DNA of 57,861 nucleotides from Pandoraea aquatica (GCF_902459565.1 NZ_CABPSN010000014.1:1-57861), one strand, 5' to 3'; positions 17,916 through 27,226 are shown, counted from the stretch's first letter. Notes: generated by a model not told the origin, from the sequence alone. Numbers and translations are program-made.

Positions 17916-18515
17916 ATGACCACCATTCTGCAAATCAATTCCGCCGCCCGCTCGCAAGGCGCTAACTCGACCACGCTCGCTAACGAATCCGTGGCGCAAC
18001 TCGTTGCCAAGAACCCGGGCGCGAAGGTCATTGTGCGCGACCTGCTCGCCGATGGCGTGCCCCACCTCGACGAAGCTGTGATCGGCGCGTTCTTCACGCC
18101 GGAAGAGCAACGTTCGGACGAACAAAAGGCCATCATCGCCCGCAGCGACGAACTGATCGCTGAAATCCAGTCCGCCGACACCATCGTCTTCGGCGTGCCG
18201 CTGTACAACTTCCAGGTGCCGACGCAACTGAAGGCGTACTTCGACTGGATCGCCCGTGCCCGCGTGACCTTCCGTTATCGCGAAGACGGCACCGTGGAAG
18301 GCCTGATTCAGGGCAAGAAGGTGATCGTGGCGTTCGCGCGCGGCGGCAACTACAAGGACACGCCGGCCGACAGCCAGACCCCGTACATCAAGACGATTCT
18401 TGGCTTCCTCGGCATGACGGACGTGACGTTCATCTACGCCGAAGGCCTCGCACGTGGTCCGGAATCGGCGGCTGCCGCATTCGCCGGTGCCCGCGAAGCC
18501 ATCGCCGCGCTGTAA
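17916..18515 (+). CDS. azoR: FMN-dependent NADH-azoreductase
   Basis: A 199-residue flavodoxin-fold quinone/azo reductase. The FMN phosphate loop is [14 protein letters not shown] near residue 8, and the ring-binding loops are [21 protein letters not shown] (about 94) and [29 protein letters not shown] (about 138; the run is given by key residues GGxY and D-TPYI). It reduces quinones and azo dyes by two-electron transfer. The ATG at 17916 follows TCTGGAG; the upstream open frame is spurious. It is followed 43 bp later by a pirin-like gene, which suggests a quinone/redox-response unit under the divergent LysR protein. Confidence 0.93.
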   Translation: MTTILQINSAARSQGANSTTLANESVAQLVAKNPGAKVIVRDLLADGVPHLDEAVIGAFFTPEEQRSDEQKAIIARSDELIAEIQSADTIVFGVPLYNFQVPTQLKAYFDWIARARVTFRYREDGTVEGLIQGKKVIVAFARGGNYKDTPADSQTPYIKTILGFLGMTDVTFIYAEGLARGPESAAAAFAGAREAIAAL

Positions 18516-18558
18516 TCGTCGAATCGCTGTTGCTTCTCCCGCACGCGCAGGTTCCCCC

Positions 18559-19464
18559 ATGGCCAATCCGACGCCCCTGCATCCGCGTCTGACCAAGCGC
18601 CCGGCCGCCCATGCCGGTGCGAACGCCATCCCGCGCGTGCTTCCCGTCTCCCGTCCCGGCCGATGTGCGGCTGCGGCGGGGGCGGGTGTTTTCGATCAGG
18701 TCGAGCACACGGACCCGTTCCTGTCGATCGACCTCTTCCGTCGTTACGGCGCGTGCATTCCGCCGCATCCGCATGCCGGGTGTGTGGTGGCGACGTATCT
18801 CTTTCCCGAATCCACGACGTCGCTGCGCTGCCGTCACGCGCAGGGGGGCGACGACACGCTGCATCCCGGCGATCTGCTCTGGCTGGAAACGAATTGCGGC
18901 ACGGTGCATGAAGACGTTCCGGAGAACGCATGCGCTTCGGTGCGCGGCGTGCGCATGGTCGTCAATCGTGCTGGACAGCATCCGCATGGCGCACCGGTGC
19001 AGACGGTCGTGCGCGCCGAGGCGATGCCGCGCTGGCGCGAGGGCGACGTCGAACTGACGTTGATCTGTGGACGTTGGGCGGAACACGCGGTGGAGCGCAA
19101 CGACGGTGGTTGCACGACGCTGCTGCAACTCGACTGGCACGCCGACGCCGTTCGGACCCTCGACATTCCGTGCGATGGCCGCCGTTGGGTCGCGTTGATC
19201 GCGCAGGGTGATGCGGCGGTGGCCGGACACCCCTTACGTGCGGAAGGCAGCGTTCAGGCGTTGCTGTTACCGCCCGGCACATGGCAACTGGCGGGACGCA
19301 GCGGCGCACGACTGATGCTCGCCGGCGGCGAGCCGCTGGACGCCCCCGTGGTCTATCGCGGTAACTTCGCCGCACGCGACGAAGCCGATCTGGTCGGGCT
19401 CACGCGCCGCTATCAGCAAGGCGCGATGGGCGTGCTCACGCCCGTTTGCGTCGAGTCGAAGTAA
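18559..19464 (+). CDS. Pirin-like bicupin protein
   Basis: A 301-residue protein with a pirin-type cupin. The metal-binding His pair lies in PPHPHAGCVVATYLF (residues about 72-75), and the second His and the Glu ligand in GTVHEDVPE. The N-terminal DPFLSIDLFRRYGA corresponds to the DPFL motif of pirins. Pirins include quercetinases and redox-sensing regulators. The C-terminal half is divergent from the usual second cupin. It follows azoR by 43 bp on the same strand, and the ribosome site before the ATG at 18559 is weak. The end is 15 bp from the convergent protease gene. Confidence 0.82.
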   Translation: MANPTPLHPRLTKRPAAHAGANAIPRVLPVSRPGRCAAAAGAGVFDQVEHTDPFLSIDLFRRYGACIPPHPHAGCVVATYLFPESTTSLRCRHAQGGDDTLHPGDLLWLETNCGTVHEDVPENACASVRGVRMVVNRAGQHPHGAPVQTVVRAEAMPRWREGDVELTLICGRWAEHAVERNDGGCTTLLQLDWHADAVRTLDIPCDGRRWVALIAQGDAAVAGHPLRAEGSVQALLLPPGTWQLAGRSGARLMLAGGEPLDAPVVYRGNFAARDEADLVGLTRRYQQGAMGVLTPVCVESK

Positions 19465-19479
19465 CTACTGCCTACGTAA

Positions 19480-20697
19480 CTACTGAGTCACACCGGCATC
19501 GGCAAGCGCTTTGCGGATGCGGTCGACTTTGATGGCGTTGTTGTACGTCGCCTTTTCACTGTCTCCCCCATAGCCGCCGTAATGCAGCCCGACGATCATC
19601 CCGTCGGACAGGCGCACGACAGGCGAACCGGAATTGCCACCCCATGTCGAGGAGTCGTAGGAGAACTGTTGCGGGTCGAGACTCGGGTTCAACAGCAACA
19701 TGCCCGGTGCGATGCGTTCGGCGGGGAACGGGATCTGACTATCCGGCAACCTGAACATCGTATCGATCTGCTTCTCCGACAGATAGGTGCAATCGTCCCC
19801 GGCATCGGCCCCCGCACAACTTACCGGACGCGACGGATATCCGATAACGGCAACACGCGAACCTTCGGTCAGATTGAAGTTGGGGGCCAGCGGAGCGGCA
19901 GGCGGCAGCGCATTGTCTTCCGTCCGAAGAATGGCGTAGTCGTTGTTCTCGCCGTCGCCGCCCACGGCTTCGATCGCGACGATGCGCACATCTCGCTGCG
20001 CAGAGCGCGTGACGCAACTCGAATACTCCAGCGGGAACGATACGACCAGCAACTGCTTGCCATAGAGACGCCACGCCCCCTGGTTGTCGATATAGGCATA
20101 GTTCTGCAGAACATGCCGATTCGTGATGATGTGAGACTTGCCTACGACGAACGCGGTCGCTCCCACGCTCATATAGGTCGGTTTCGCTGCGGCGTCCGGC
20201 TGGTAATACTGGAAGATCACGCCGACGCTTTTCGCCACCGTGGCGAGAGGCGACGACACGTCGCCGATGTAATCGCGCCAGCTACGCCACGCAGTCATCT
20301 GATCGTTGGCCCACGGTACGCCCGAGCACACGCCATAGACAGGGCGCGTGACGACGCGAATCGTCTCCGTCTTCTCCTTCAGATCCTTGAGCGATTGCGG
20401 CGGTTCGCCGTCGAGCAAGCGCGTGGCGGCGGCGATATTGCTGCGCGCCTGATCGATCTCCTGCACCTTCGCGGCGACGAGCGGCGTCTGTGAGTTCTTC
20501 AGCCACACCGCCTGCTCTTTCTTCAGCGCGAGATCCTGAAGCTGCAACTGCGATTTCACGTCGAGCGACACGGCTTCTTGCCGGGCCTGCGTGGCAGCAG
20601 AGGTGGCAACGTTCGGGGCCTGCGTCTGTGCCCCCGCGTGGAGTGCATAGCCGGCGATCAGCGCGCCGATTGCCCGCCCAAGATTGGACCGATTCAT
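19480..20697 (-). CDS. Secreted trypsin-like serine protease with N-terminal helical region
   Basis: A 405-residue exported protein. A signal peptide ends near HAGAQ; a helical, Gln/Lys-rich stretch (about 35-110, LKKEQAVWLKNSQ) precedes the protease domain. The triad is readable: His195 in ITNRHVLQN, Asp253 in NNDYAILR and Ser356 in GGNSGSPVV. Two Cys pairs are likely. The ATG at 20697 overlaps the upstream lipoprotein's stop (ATGA) and has GGAGG 10 bases upstream; an ATG three codons earlier is too close to that site. The gene is translationally coupled to the lipoprotein. No PDZ domain is present, so it is not DegP-like. The substrate is unknown. Confidence 0.85.
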   Translation of the reverse strand: MNRSNLGRAIGALIAGYALHAGAQTQAPNVATSAATQARQEAVSLDVKSQLQLQDLALKKEQAVWLKNSQTPLVAAKVQEIDQARSNIAAATRLLDGEPPQSLKDLKEKTETIRVVTRPVYGVCSGVPWANDQMTAWRSWRDYIGDVSSPLATVAKSVGVIFQYYQPDAAAKPTYMSVGATAFVVGKSHIITNRHVLQNYAYIDNQGAWRLYGKQLLVVSFPLEYSSCVTRSAQRDVRIVAIEAVGGDGENNDYAILRTEDNALPPAAPLAPNFNLTEGSRVAVIGYPSRPVSCAGADAGDDCTYLSEKQIDTMFRLPDSQIPFPAERIAPGMLLLNPSLDPQQFSYDSSTWGGNSGSPVVRLSDGMIVGLHYGGYGGDSEKATYNNAIKVDRIRKALADAGVTQ

Positions 20698-21830
20698 TGT
20701 TTCCATGCCTCCGGAACGGCGCGCACCGCAGCGTCGGCGGCGACGTACTGCGTCTTGGCCTTGTCGAAGTCGTCCTTCAGTTCCCTGAAGAATGCGACCA
20801 GCTCGGAGATCGAAACATGTTTGTCGTTGACCAGCGTGACCAACTGGCTCTCGGCCCCGATCAGCTTGTTACGTAACAGGACCGGTGACGGACTGGCGTG
20901 CAGGGCGTCGTATTCGGCGAGCTGTTCGTTGGCCAGCATGCCGAGCTCGCGAACACGAATGTCGTCATCGGCATTCTTGGCGGGCGTGAGCAACAGCTTA
21001 AGGAACGTCGCATAGGGACGTTGCAACGACGCGATCTGGCGACGATTCCAGGCGTCGGCCACGGTCGACTCCTTGAAGTCGTTGTTCATGACCGCTTCGA
21101 ACTGGGGATGGAATTCGTTCACATACTTGACGAAGCGTTCCTTGGCCGCCATGTCGTTGTAGGCGGTCAATCCCGTTTGAATGAGCGCGGCGATGGCCTT
21201 ATAGGCGGCGACAGCCACCGGAATGACAGCGGTGGCTGCTTCCGTAGACACGGCTGTCGACGGACGTCCCTGCTTCCAGTCGATCAGGCGTTTTTTCAGA
21301 TCGGCAGCACAGGCGGCAACGGCGTTCTTGGGAAACGTGCCGTCAGGAATGCCGGGGACCGTGATCGGTTTGCGCAGCGCCTGAAAGCGCGACCATTGAC
21401 CGCCGATCGAATTGTCGCCCTCGGCGAGCACTTGTTTGAGGCCGCTGGAATACGCCGTGTCGAACGACAGTGCGGCTTTCTCTCTGATGAAGTCGTCCGT
21501 GCCGGCGCAGACGAATCGGGCGAAAGAACCCTGAGGGTCGTCGGCATCGATGTCGAAGATACGAACCGCGGTTCCTTTCACTTGACGTGTTTGCACGTAG
21601 TACTCGACAGCTTCGATGCGTCGCACGCGGGGGCGAGATTTGAGTTCGGTATCGAATGCGTCGGCGGACGCTTTGACTGCCGCGTCGAAACCGTCGGCGG
21701 CGCTTTGCAGCGAGTCTTTGCTACGGAACTGAATCGCAGAGCATCCCGCGAGTGCGGCGACGGCGACAACGATAACGAACGACCGCGCGGCATTGGCACA
21801 CGCGGTGACAGTGACTCCCCGATTTGCCAT
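20694..21830 (-). CDS. Hypothetical lipoprotein coupled to a serine protease
   Basis: A 378-residue lipoprotein with the lipobox LAGC at the end of a signal peptide (cleavage before Cys29). The mature protein is predicted to be largely helical, with no family I recognise; a short hydrophobic stretch AATAVIPVAVAAYKAIAALIQTGL-like (about 200-222, key residues small and aliphatic) could pack on a membrane. It is the first gene of a two-gene unit and its stop overlaps the protease start. GGGGG and GAG precede the ATG. Its constant partnership with the protease would suggest that it is an adaptor, an inhibitor or a substrate; this is inference. Confidence 0.75.
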   Translation of the reverse strand: MANRGVTVTACANAARSFVIVVAVAALAGCSAIQFRSKDSLQSAADGFDAAVKASADAFDTELKSRPRVRRIEAVEYYVQTRQVKGTAVRIFDIDADDPQGSFARFVCAGTDDFIREKAALSFDTAYSSGLKQVLAEGDNSIGGQWSRFQALRKPITVPGIPDGTFPKNAVAACAADLKKRLIDWKQGRPSTAVSTEAATAVIPVAVAAYKAIAALIQTGLTAYNDMAAKERFVKYVNEFHPQFEAVMNNDFKESTVADAWNRRQIASLQRPYATFLKLLLTPAKNADDDIRVRELGMLANEQLAEYDALHASPSPVLLRNKLIGAESQLVTLVNDKHVSISELVAFFRELKDDFDKAKTQYVAADAAVRAVPEAWKQ

Positions 21831-22159
21831 CTCGAACCCCCGTACGAATAGGCAAACTGCGTTATGACGAACGTCTTCTGATTGTTTTCCGTTGCGGGGA
21901 CGCTCGGATGGCCTCCCGTCTGCAACGCGGCGTCATCATGTCACGCAGACTGGGGGCACACAATGAAACGGACGATGTGAGTCGGGTGTTTGAAATCAGG
22001 ATTCGCTGTAACGACGAATCGAGGCCGGACAGGGGAGGGGCAGGTGAGGGACAGCGGGGCGCGGCGGAAGGAGCGGGAGGGATTTGCAGGAAACCCGGCA
22101 GTCGCCGGATTTCCTGCGTCAGCCCGATCAGCGAGGTGAGCGGGCCGGCAACAACACGA
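21831..22159. other. Intergenic region, 329 bp
   Basis: This gap holds the promoter of the lipoprotein gene at its left end and a long stem-loop at 22086-22117 near the end of the siderophore receptor gene. I see no ORF with a ribosome site. The stretch around 22030-22080 is unusually rich in G and A on the plus strand. Confidence 0.6.
22086..22117 (-). terminator. 14-bp stem-loop downstream of the siderophore receptor
   Basis: Arms GCAGGAAACCCGGC (22086-22099) and GCCGGATTTCCTGC (22104-22117) pair with a single mismatch around a 4-nt loop AGTC. It starts 43 bp after the receptor stop. There is no U-tract, so it may protect the 3' end or terminate weakly. Confidence 0.6.
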
Positions 22160-24433
22160 TTACTGATGGAAGTTCAGCGTCAGCATGGCGGTACGGCCCG
22201 GTGCCCACGTGGCGTAGATCGGGTAAGCGCTGGCGTAGTACTTCTTGTCGAAGATGTTCTGCACGTTCAGTTGCAGATCGACCGAGCGCGACACGCGGTA
22301 GGTGGCGACCGCGTCGAAGCGGGCGTAGCCCGGCGTCCACTTGCGAACGGTAGACGACACCGACGCATAGGTCAGGCTCGAGAGCGTCATGCCTGCGCCG
22401 AGCGTGAGCTTCGGCATCACTTCGTAGTCGGTCCACAGCGTCAGGTTGTGCTTGGGCACCATCACCATCGGCAGACCGTTCGAACCCGGCGCAGCGGCCG
22501 GACCGGCGTCGGTCGTGATCGCGTTCAGGTGCGAGTAACCGCCGAACACACGCCAGTGGTTCGTCAGATTGCCTGCCCAGCCGAGTTCGGCACCGCGCAC
22601 GCGTTGGCTACCGGCGTTGATCGTGCCGCCCAGACCGTCGGAGACGCGAGCGTTCGTCTTGTCCGTCTGGAACAGGGCTGCGGTCAGCGACAGGCGCTGG
22701 TCGATCACGTCCCACTTCGCGCCGACTTCGATGTTGCGGCTACGTTCGGGCGACAGATTGTTGTTGGTCGACGTGATCTGATCGGTACCGCCGCCCAGAC
22801 CGCTGTTCGCGCCCGGCGGGTTGGCCGACGTGCCGTACGACGCGTACAGGCTCAACGACGGCAGCACCTTGTAGACCAAACCCAGCTGGAAGCTGAACAG
22901 GTTCGAGGTGTTGTTCAGGTTGGGTGCGCCCGCTTGCACGGCGCTCACGTCGAAGCGGTCGAAGCGCGCACCGGCGTTAAGGAGCCAGTGCTCCGAGAGC
23001 TTCACGCTGTCGAACAGATAGGCCGATGCGGTGTTCGTGCGCGTGTTGGTGGCCGCACCGGGGAAGGCCTTGTCGCCATTGAGCGTGAGGCTGCCGGTCC
23101 ACGGATTGTCCGGGTTCCAGTTGCCGATGGTCGTGCAGTTGTACGCGACCGAGCACGGACCGCCCGAGCGGATGTTGTTCCCCGCGCTGTCCGCGACGAG
23201 ATAGCCCTCGTAACGGCTTTGCTCGTTGCTGAACTCCAGACCTGTCGTGAGCGTGTGCTCGAAGCCGAACAGCGTGGCCTTGCCGGTCAGTTCCGTCTGG
23301 TTGGCGATGCTATTGGTGGCGTACTTACCGCTCTTGGCTTGCAGCGAGATGATGTTCGACGTGGCCGACTGGAACTGCGGGTTCGTGGCGACGTAGTCGA
23401 GCGTCGAGCGGCCGACCATCGTGGTGTTCTTGATCTTCCACGTGTCGTTGATGCGGTGCTCGACCTTGATTTCGCCCGTGTCCGTCTGACCGCGACGGTA
23501 ATCGCGGTTGTTCAGACCGTAGAACTGGTTGCGCTGGAAGCCGCCGTCCGGCGTGCCGCCCGCCGAGCGGAACGGTGCGCTGAAGTCCGGCATGTCATAC
23601 GAATTCAGGTGGTAGTAGCTGATCGTGACGGTCGTCGGGCTGTTCAGGCCGAACGCCACCGACGGGGCGATACCCCAGCGCTTGCTGTAGACGTTGTTGC
23701 GACCGGCCTGATCGGCGTCGTGACCCATCACGTTCAGGCGCACGGCGGTCTGGTCGTTCACCTGGCGGTTCACGTCCAACGTCAGACGCTTGTAGCTGTT
23801 GGTCCCGAGACCGAAGCTTGCATTGGTGAAGTCTTCCAGGCGCGGCGTCTTCGTGGTGATGTCGATGCTGCCACCCACGGCGCCACGTCCGGCGTAGACC
23901 GAGTCCGGGCCCTTGATGACGCTGATGTTCTCGATATCGAACGTTTCGCGATTCTGCACGCCGGAGTCACGCATGCCGTCGACGAAGATCGAGTTGCGCG
24001 ATTCGAAGCCGCGAATGACCGGACGGTCGGCGGACGGGTTCGCAGCAGCGTCGCCACCGATGAACGTGATGCCGGGCACGGTCTTGAGCGCGTCGGCGAA
24101 GGTCGTGGCGTTCGTCTGCTTGATCAGCTCTTCGGGAATGACGGTGATCGAGCGCGGCGTGTCGCGCAGCGGGGCGACGAATTTGTACGACGGCAGCGTT
24201 TTCGTCTGCATGGCCGACGGTACGGCGCTGTCGTTGACCTGTGTTGTCGGCAGCGCGACGGCCGGGGCGTTGGTCGAGCCAGTGGCTTGCGGCGCAGCGT
24301 CGGCGGCACCCGTGGCACCCGAGGTGTTAGCCGGCGTTTGAGCGTGAGCGGATTGGGTGGCGAAGCTGCCAGCGACGACTAGGGCGCAGGCGACGGCGAG
24401 CAGACGCTCGCGCGTCTGAAAGGCGGTAGACAT
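22160..24433 (-). CDS. TonB-dependent catecholate-type siderophore receptor
   Basis: A 757-residue outer-membrane receptor like Fiu. A signal peptide ends near SAHAQ; the plug domain (about 75-200) contains RDTPRSITVIPEELI and GGSIDITTKTP, and the 22-strand barrel fills the rest. A TonB-box-like stretch lies near residue 60. The protein ends in LNFHQ, whereas barrel proteins usually end in an aromatic residue; the Phe three from the end may serve. A Fur box lies 75 bp upstream, so it should be induced by iron starvation. No biosynthetic or permease genes for a siderophore are adjacent, which suggests use of a xenosiderophore. Confidence 0.93.
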   Translation of the reverse strand: MSTAFQTRERLLAVACALVVAGSFATQSAHAQTPANTSGATGAADAAPQATGSTNAPAVALPTTQVNDSAVPSAMQTKTLPSYKFVAPLRDTPRSITVIPEELIKQTNATTFADALKTVPGITFIGGDAAANPSADRPVIRGFESRNSIFVDGMRDSGVQNRETFDIENISVIKGPDSVYAGRGAVGGSIDITTKTPRLEDFTNASFGLGTNSYKRLTLDVNRQVNDQTAVRLNVMGHDADQAGRNNVYSKRWGIAPSVAFGLNSPTTVTISYYHLNSYDMPDFSAPFRSAGGTPDGGFQRNQFYGLNNRDYRRGQTDTGEIKVEHRINDTWKIKNTTMVGRSTLDYVATNPQFQSATSNIISLQAKSGKYATNSIANQTELTGKATLFGFEHTLTTGLEFSNEQSRYEGYLVADSAGNNIRSGGPCSVAYNCTTIGNWNPDNPWTGSLTLNGDKAFPGAATNTRTNTASAYLFDSVKLSEHWLLNAGARFDRFDVSAVQAGAPNLNNTSNLFSFQLGLVYKVLPSLSLYASYGTSANPPGANSGLGGGTDQITSTNNNLSPERSRNIEVGAKWDVIDQRLSLTAALFQTDKTNARVSDGLGGTINAGSQRVRGAELGWAGNLTNHWRVFGGYSHLNAITTDAGPAAAPGSNGLPMVMVPKHNLTLWTDYEVMPKLTLGAGMTLSSLTYASVSSTVRKWTPGYARFDAVATYRVSRSVDLQLNVQNIFDKKYYASAYPIYATWAPGRTAMLTLNFHQ

Positions 24434-24507
24434 ACGTGTGTTCCAGCTGCGGCGCCACCTTCGGACACTTCGCAGGCCAGGTAACGCACGGTTTAGTAGT
24501 TTTTGTT

Positions 24508-24532
24508 AATGAGATTGATAGGGATTCTCATT
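24508..24532 (-). promoter_or_regulatory. Fur box upstream of the siderophore receptor
   Basis: Arms AATGAGA (24508-24514) and TCTCATT (24526-24532) are perfect inverted copies around an 11-bp centre TTGATAGGGAT, in the AT-rich region 75 bp upstream of the receptor start. The arms and the inner GATA resemble the 19-bp Fur consensus. Its position fits iron repression of the receptor. Confidence 0.75.
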
Positions 24533-24600
24533 ACGGAAAGGGAGTGTAATGGCATCACTTTTGTATGTAAATGCTTAAAAATGTATGCGGGATCGTATAT

Positions 24601-24622
24601 TTCGATGGATGAAACCATCGAA
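24601..24622. other. 8-bp stem-loop in the ung/receptor gap
   Basis: Arms TTCGATGG (24601-24608) and CCATCGAA (24615-24622) are perfect with a 6-nt loop. It lies between the ung stop and the receptor promoter. The role is unknown; it may be part of transcription termination after ung. Confidence 0.4.
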
Positions 24623-24654
24623 ACTTCGGTTCACTGCGGACTTTCGTCAGCTAT

Positions 24655-24692
24655 AGCGATCATTTTCCAGAAAATCCGCAGGAATGATCGCT
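24655..24692. terminator. 10-bp stem-loop downstream of ung
   Basis: Arms AGCGATCATT (24655-24664) and AATGATCGCT (24683-24692) are perfect with an 18-nt loop. The stem starts 27 bp after the ung stop. There is no clear U-tract on the minus strand, so termination is uncertain. Confidence 0.45.
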
Positions 24693-24719
24693 TTGACCGA
24701 CATTTTGATGCGTGACGAA

Positions 24720-25598
24720 CTACGCCGGTACCTGCCAGTCGATGGCCGTCTTGCCGTGCTTTTCGAGAAAGGTGTTGGCGGCGCTGAAGTGGCCGCAGCC
24801 GAGGAAGCCGCGATGGGCTGAGAGCGGGGAGGGGTGTGGCGCTTCGAGCAACAGATGGCCGTGACCGCCGAGCAGGGGCGCTTTCGCCTGCGCATGACTG
24901 CCCCACAGCAGGAACACCAGCGGGCCTTGCTGTTCTGCGAGGCCGGAAAGCAACGTATCCGTACAGGCTTGCCATCCGCCTTTCTTGAACGGCTTCGCGT
25001 GGCTTGCGGCATTGGCCGCTTCGACCGTGAGCGTCGTGTTCAGCAGCAGCACGCCCTGTTTCGCCCAAGCGTCGAGGTTGCCATGCGACGGCGGCGCGAT
25101 GCCCAGATCCCGCTCGATCTCTTTGTAAATGTTGCGCAGCGACGGCGGTACGCGCACGCCGCGCTGCACCGAAAACGCCATGCCGTGCGCCTGCGCAATG
25201 CCGTTGTCGTCGCCGTGATACGGGTCTTGCCCGAGAATGACGACTTTCACGTCCTTCGGCGACGTCATGCGCAGCGCATGGAAAATGTCTGCCGGATAGA
25301 CGGTCTTGCCCGCTGCGACTTCCGCGTCGACGTATTGGCAAAGCGGGGCGTAAGCGTTGCTCTGCACAAATGGTGCGACCAGCGTTTTCCACGCGTCGGG
25401 GAGCGCCGCGAACTGATCCTCGACGCGGCCCTTCAACGGACCGGCGACGATGTCGGGACTTTCGCCGCTGTCAGCCGGACGGGCGGGCGCAGTGCGAGCG
25501 ATGCTCCCCTTGTCCTTGTCGTTCGTCTCGCCGAAGAGAGAGCCTTGTCGCGTCTCGTCAGAGTTCGGGGCGGTTGCCGTGCGTGAGCGTGATGCCAT
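24720..25598 (-). CDS. ung: Uracil-DNA glycosylase
   Basis: A 292-residue family 1 uracil-DNA glycosylase that removes uracil from DNA. The water-activating motif is GQDPYHG with Asp125; LLLNTTLTV and the catalytic-His motif HPSPLSAHRGF are present. About 60 hydrophilic residues precede the usual start of the domain, rich in Ser, Asp and Lys; they may be unstructured, or the true start may be further in. It is the last gene of the trpGDC-CYTH-ung group, 75 bp after the CYTH gene. Confidence 0.95.
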   Translation of the reverse strand: MASRSRTATAPNSDETRQGSLFGETNDKDKGSIARTAPARPADSGESPDIVAGPLKGRVEDQFAALPDAWKTLVAPFVQSNAYAPLCQYVDAEVAAGKTVYPADIFHALRMTSPKDVKVVILGQDPYHGDDNGIAQAHGMAFSVQRGVRVPPSLRNIYKEIERDLGIAPPSHGNLDAWAKQGVLLLNTTLTVEAANAASHAKPFKKGGWQACTDTLLSGLAEQQGPLVFLLWGSHAQAKAPLLGGHGHLLLEAPHPSPLSAHRGFLGCGHFSAANTFLEKHGKTAIDWQVPA

Positions 25599-25673
25599 GC
25601 GTGATGTGTGCTGAGTCTGCTGACGGGGTTTGCTGAATGCGTCGGGTTTAACGAAGTAAGGGCAGTTGAGCCG

Positions 25674-26369
25674 TCAACCGCCCAGCACCTTTTGACGCAG
25701 ACGATAGCCGCGCTGCGCTTTGCTGACGTTGTCGCTGTGCAATTCCGGTATCACCGCGCGCAGGTCCTGGGCGAGCGCTTGCAGAATGCGTTCGCCCTGA
25801 CCTTCGTGGTCGTCGTCCGGAGCGTCCAGCAATTCCAGTTCCACTTCGATGAGCGGTTCCGTGTGACGCTGGCCGTTGGCCTGCACGGCGACTTCGCCAC
25901 GATCGAACGCGATTTCCACGGCCGTGCCGTCACCCGCGATGTAGCGCCACAGGCGTCGCATGAAGTTCGTTTCGAACTGCGCCACGACCTTCGTGCCTTC
26001 GGCTTGCAATAGCGCGGCCGTCGCCGGGACATCGCAAGCGGCGATCAACGGCGCGAGTTCAAGCGCCTCGCCTTGTACGGCCTGTTCCCACTCGTGACGC
26101 ACATGCAGTCCATCGCGCGCTTCACCCACCGACTTGAGCGTTTGCAACCACTGTCCGGCATGACCGTCTCGAGCGACGTAGCGCAGTCGCAGCGCAGCCT
26201 TGGCGCTTGCGAGCGCCAGATCCGGCGTATCGAAATAGCGATTGACGAGATGACGTTCGCCGCGCGCCTCGGCGCCGGACAAACGGTCGAGGTGCACAAT
26301 CAGCGCGTCGGCGCGTGCTGCGGGGAGGTCGCCCGGAAGGGCTAGTTTGAGTTCGCGTTCGATGGCCAT
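25674..26369 (-). CDS. CYTH domain protein (inorganic triphosphatase-like)
   Basis: A 231-residue protein of the CYTH superfamily, which hydrolyses triphosphates such as tripolyphosphate inside a beta tunnel. The signature ExExK is at the N-terminus (Glu4, Glu6, Lys8). Further tunnel residues appear in ALRLRYVAR, LQTLKSVGE, AVEIAFDRGEV and IEVELELLD. The C-terminal CHAD domain found in YgiF is absent. It lies 14 bp after trpC and is probably the fourth gene of the trpGDC transcript. Confidence 0.9.
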   Translation of the reverse strand: MAIERELKLALPGDLPAARADALIVHLDRLSGAEARGERHLVNRYFDTPDLALASAKAALRLRYVARDGHAGQWLQTLKSVGEARDGLHVRHEWEQAVQGEALELAPLIAACDVPATAALLQAEGTKVVAQFETNFMRRLWRYIAGDGTAVEIAFDRGEVAVQANGQRHTEPLIEVELELLDAPDDDHEGQGERILQALAQDLRAVIPELHSDNVSKAQRGYRLRQKVLGG

Positions 26370-26383
26370 GGGTGTCAGTGCGA

Positions 26384-27196
26384 TCAGCGGGGCATGTCGA
26401 ACAGGGTGGCGAGTGCGTCGCCCGGCTCGGGCGCGCGCATGAAGGCTTCGCCGACGAGGAAGGCATTGACGTTGGCCGCGCGCATTCGCGTGACGTCGTC
26501 ACGCGACAGGATGCCCGACTCCGTCACGACCAGACGATCCTGCGGGATATGTTTGAGCAGGCCGAGCGTCGTGTCGAGCGTGACTTCGAAGTTGTGCAGG
26601 TTGCGGTTGTTGATGCCCAGCAGCGGCGTGCGCAGTTCCAGCCCGGCGTCCAGCTCCTGACCGTTGTGCACTTCGACGAGCACCGCCATGCCCAGCTCGT
26701 GCGCCTGCGCTTCGAGATCGCGCATTTGCGAGAGTTCCAGCGCAGCCGCGATCAGCAGAATGCAGTCGGCCCCCATGTCGCGGGCTTCGTACACCTGATA
26801 CGCGTCGATCATGAAGTCCTTGCGCAGGACCGGCAGATCGCACGCGGCGCGCGCGGCCTTGAGGTACTCGGGCGCGCCCTGGAAGAACTGCACGTCGGTG
26901 AGTACCGACAGGCAAGCCGCGCCGCCCTGCTGATACGACTCAGCGATCTGGGGCGGCACGAAATTCTCGCGAATCACACCCTTCGACGGGCTGGCCTTCT
27001 TGATTTCGGCGATGACACCGGACAGGCCGGCGTCGATCTTCGTGCGCAGTGCGCCCACGAAGTCGCGGGTGCGCAGCGCGCTGTCGCCAACGGTTGCTTC
27101 TGCGTCGCGGCGCAGGCTCGCGAGGTCACGCACGCGCTTTGCAGCAGCGACTTCTTCGGCCTTCACGGCCAGGATCTTGTCGAGAACGGTAGACAT
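26384..27196 (-). CDS. trpC: Indole-3-glycerol-phosphate synthase
   Basis: A 270-residue TIM-barrel enzyme that converts carboxyphenylamino-deoxyribulose phosphate to indole-3-glycerol phosphate. Key parts are [15 protein letters not shown] (substrate-binding Lys), [21 protein letters not shown] and [12 protein letters not shown]. It is monofunctional: there is no TrpF fused to the C-terminus. It is 30 bp after trpD. Confidence 0.97.
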   Translation of the reverse strand: MSTVLDKILAVKAEEVAAAKRVRDLASLRRDAEATVGDSALRTRDFVGALRTKIDAGLSGVIAEIKKASPSKGVIRENFVPPQIAESYQQGGAACLSVLTDVQFFQGAPEYLKAARAACDLPVLRKDFMIDAYQVYEARDMGADCILLIAAALELSQMRDLEAQAHELGMAVLVEVHNGQELDAGLELRTPLLGINNRNLHNFEVTLDTTLGLLKHIPQDRLVVTESGILSRDDVTRMRAANVNAFLVGEAFMRAPEPGDALATLFDMPR

Positions 27197-27226
27197 ATCG
27201 GTAGATGACTCAGGGGCTGCTGAAGG

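Noticed and set aside
21824-24382. An 852-codon open frame antisense to the siderophore receptor
   Set aside because: It is a shadow of the receptor gene's strong codon bias: it has no ribosome site or known domain and is unusually rich in Arg, Val and His, as such shadows are in GC-rich genomes.
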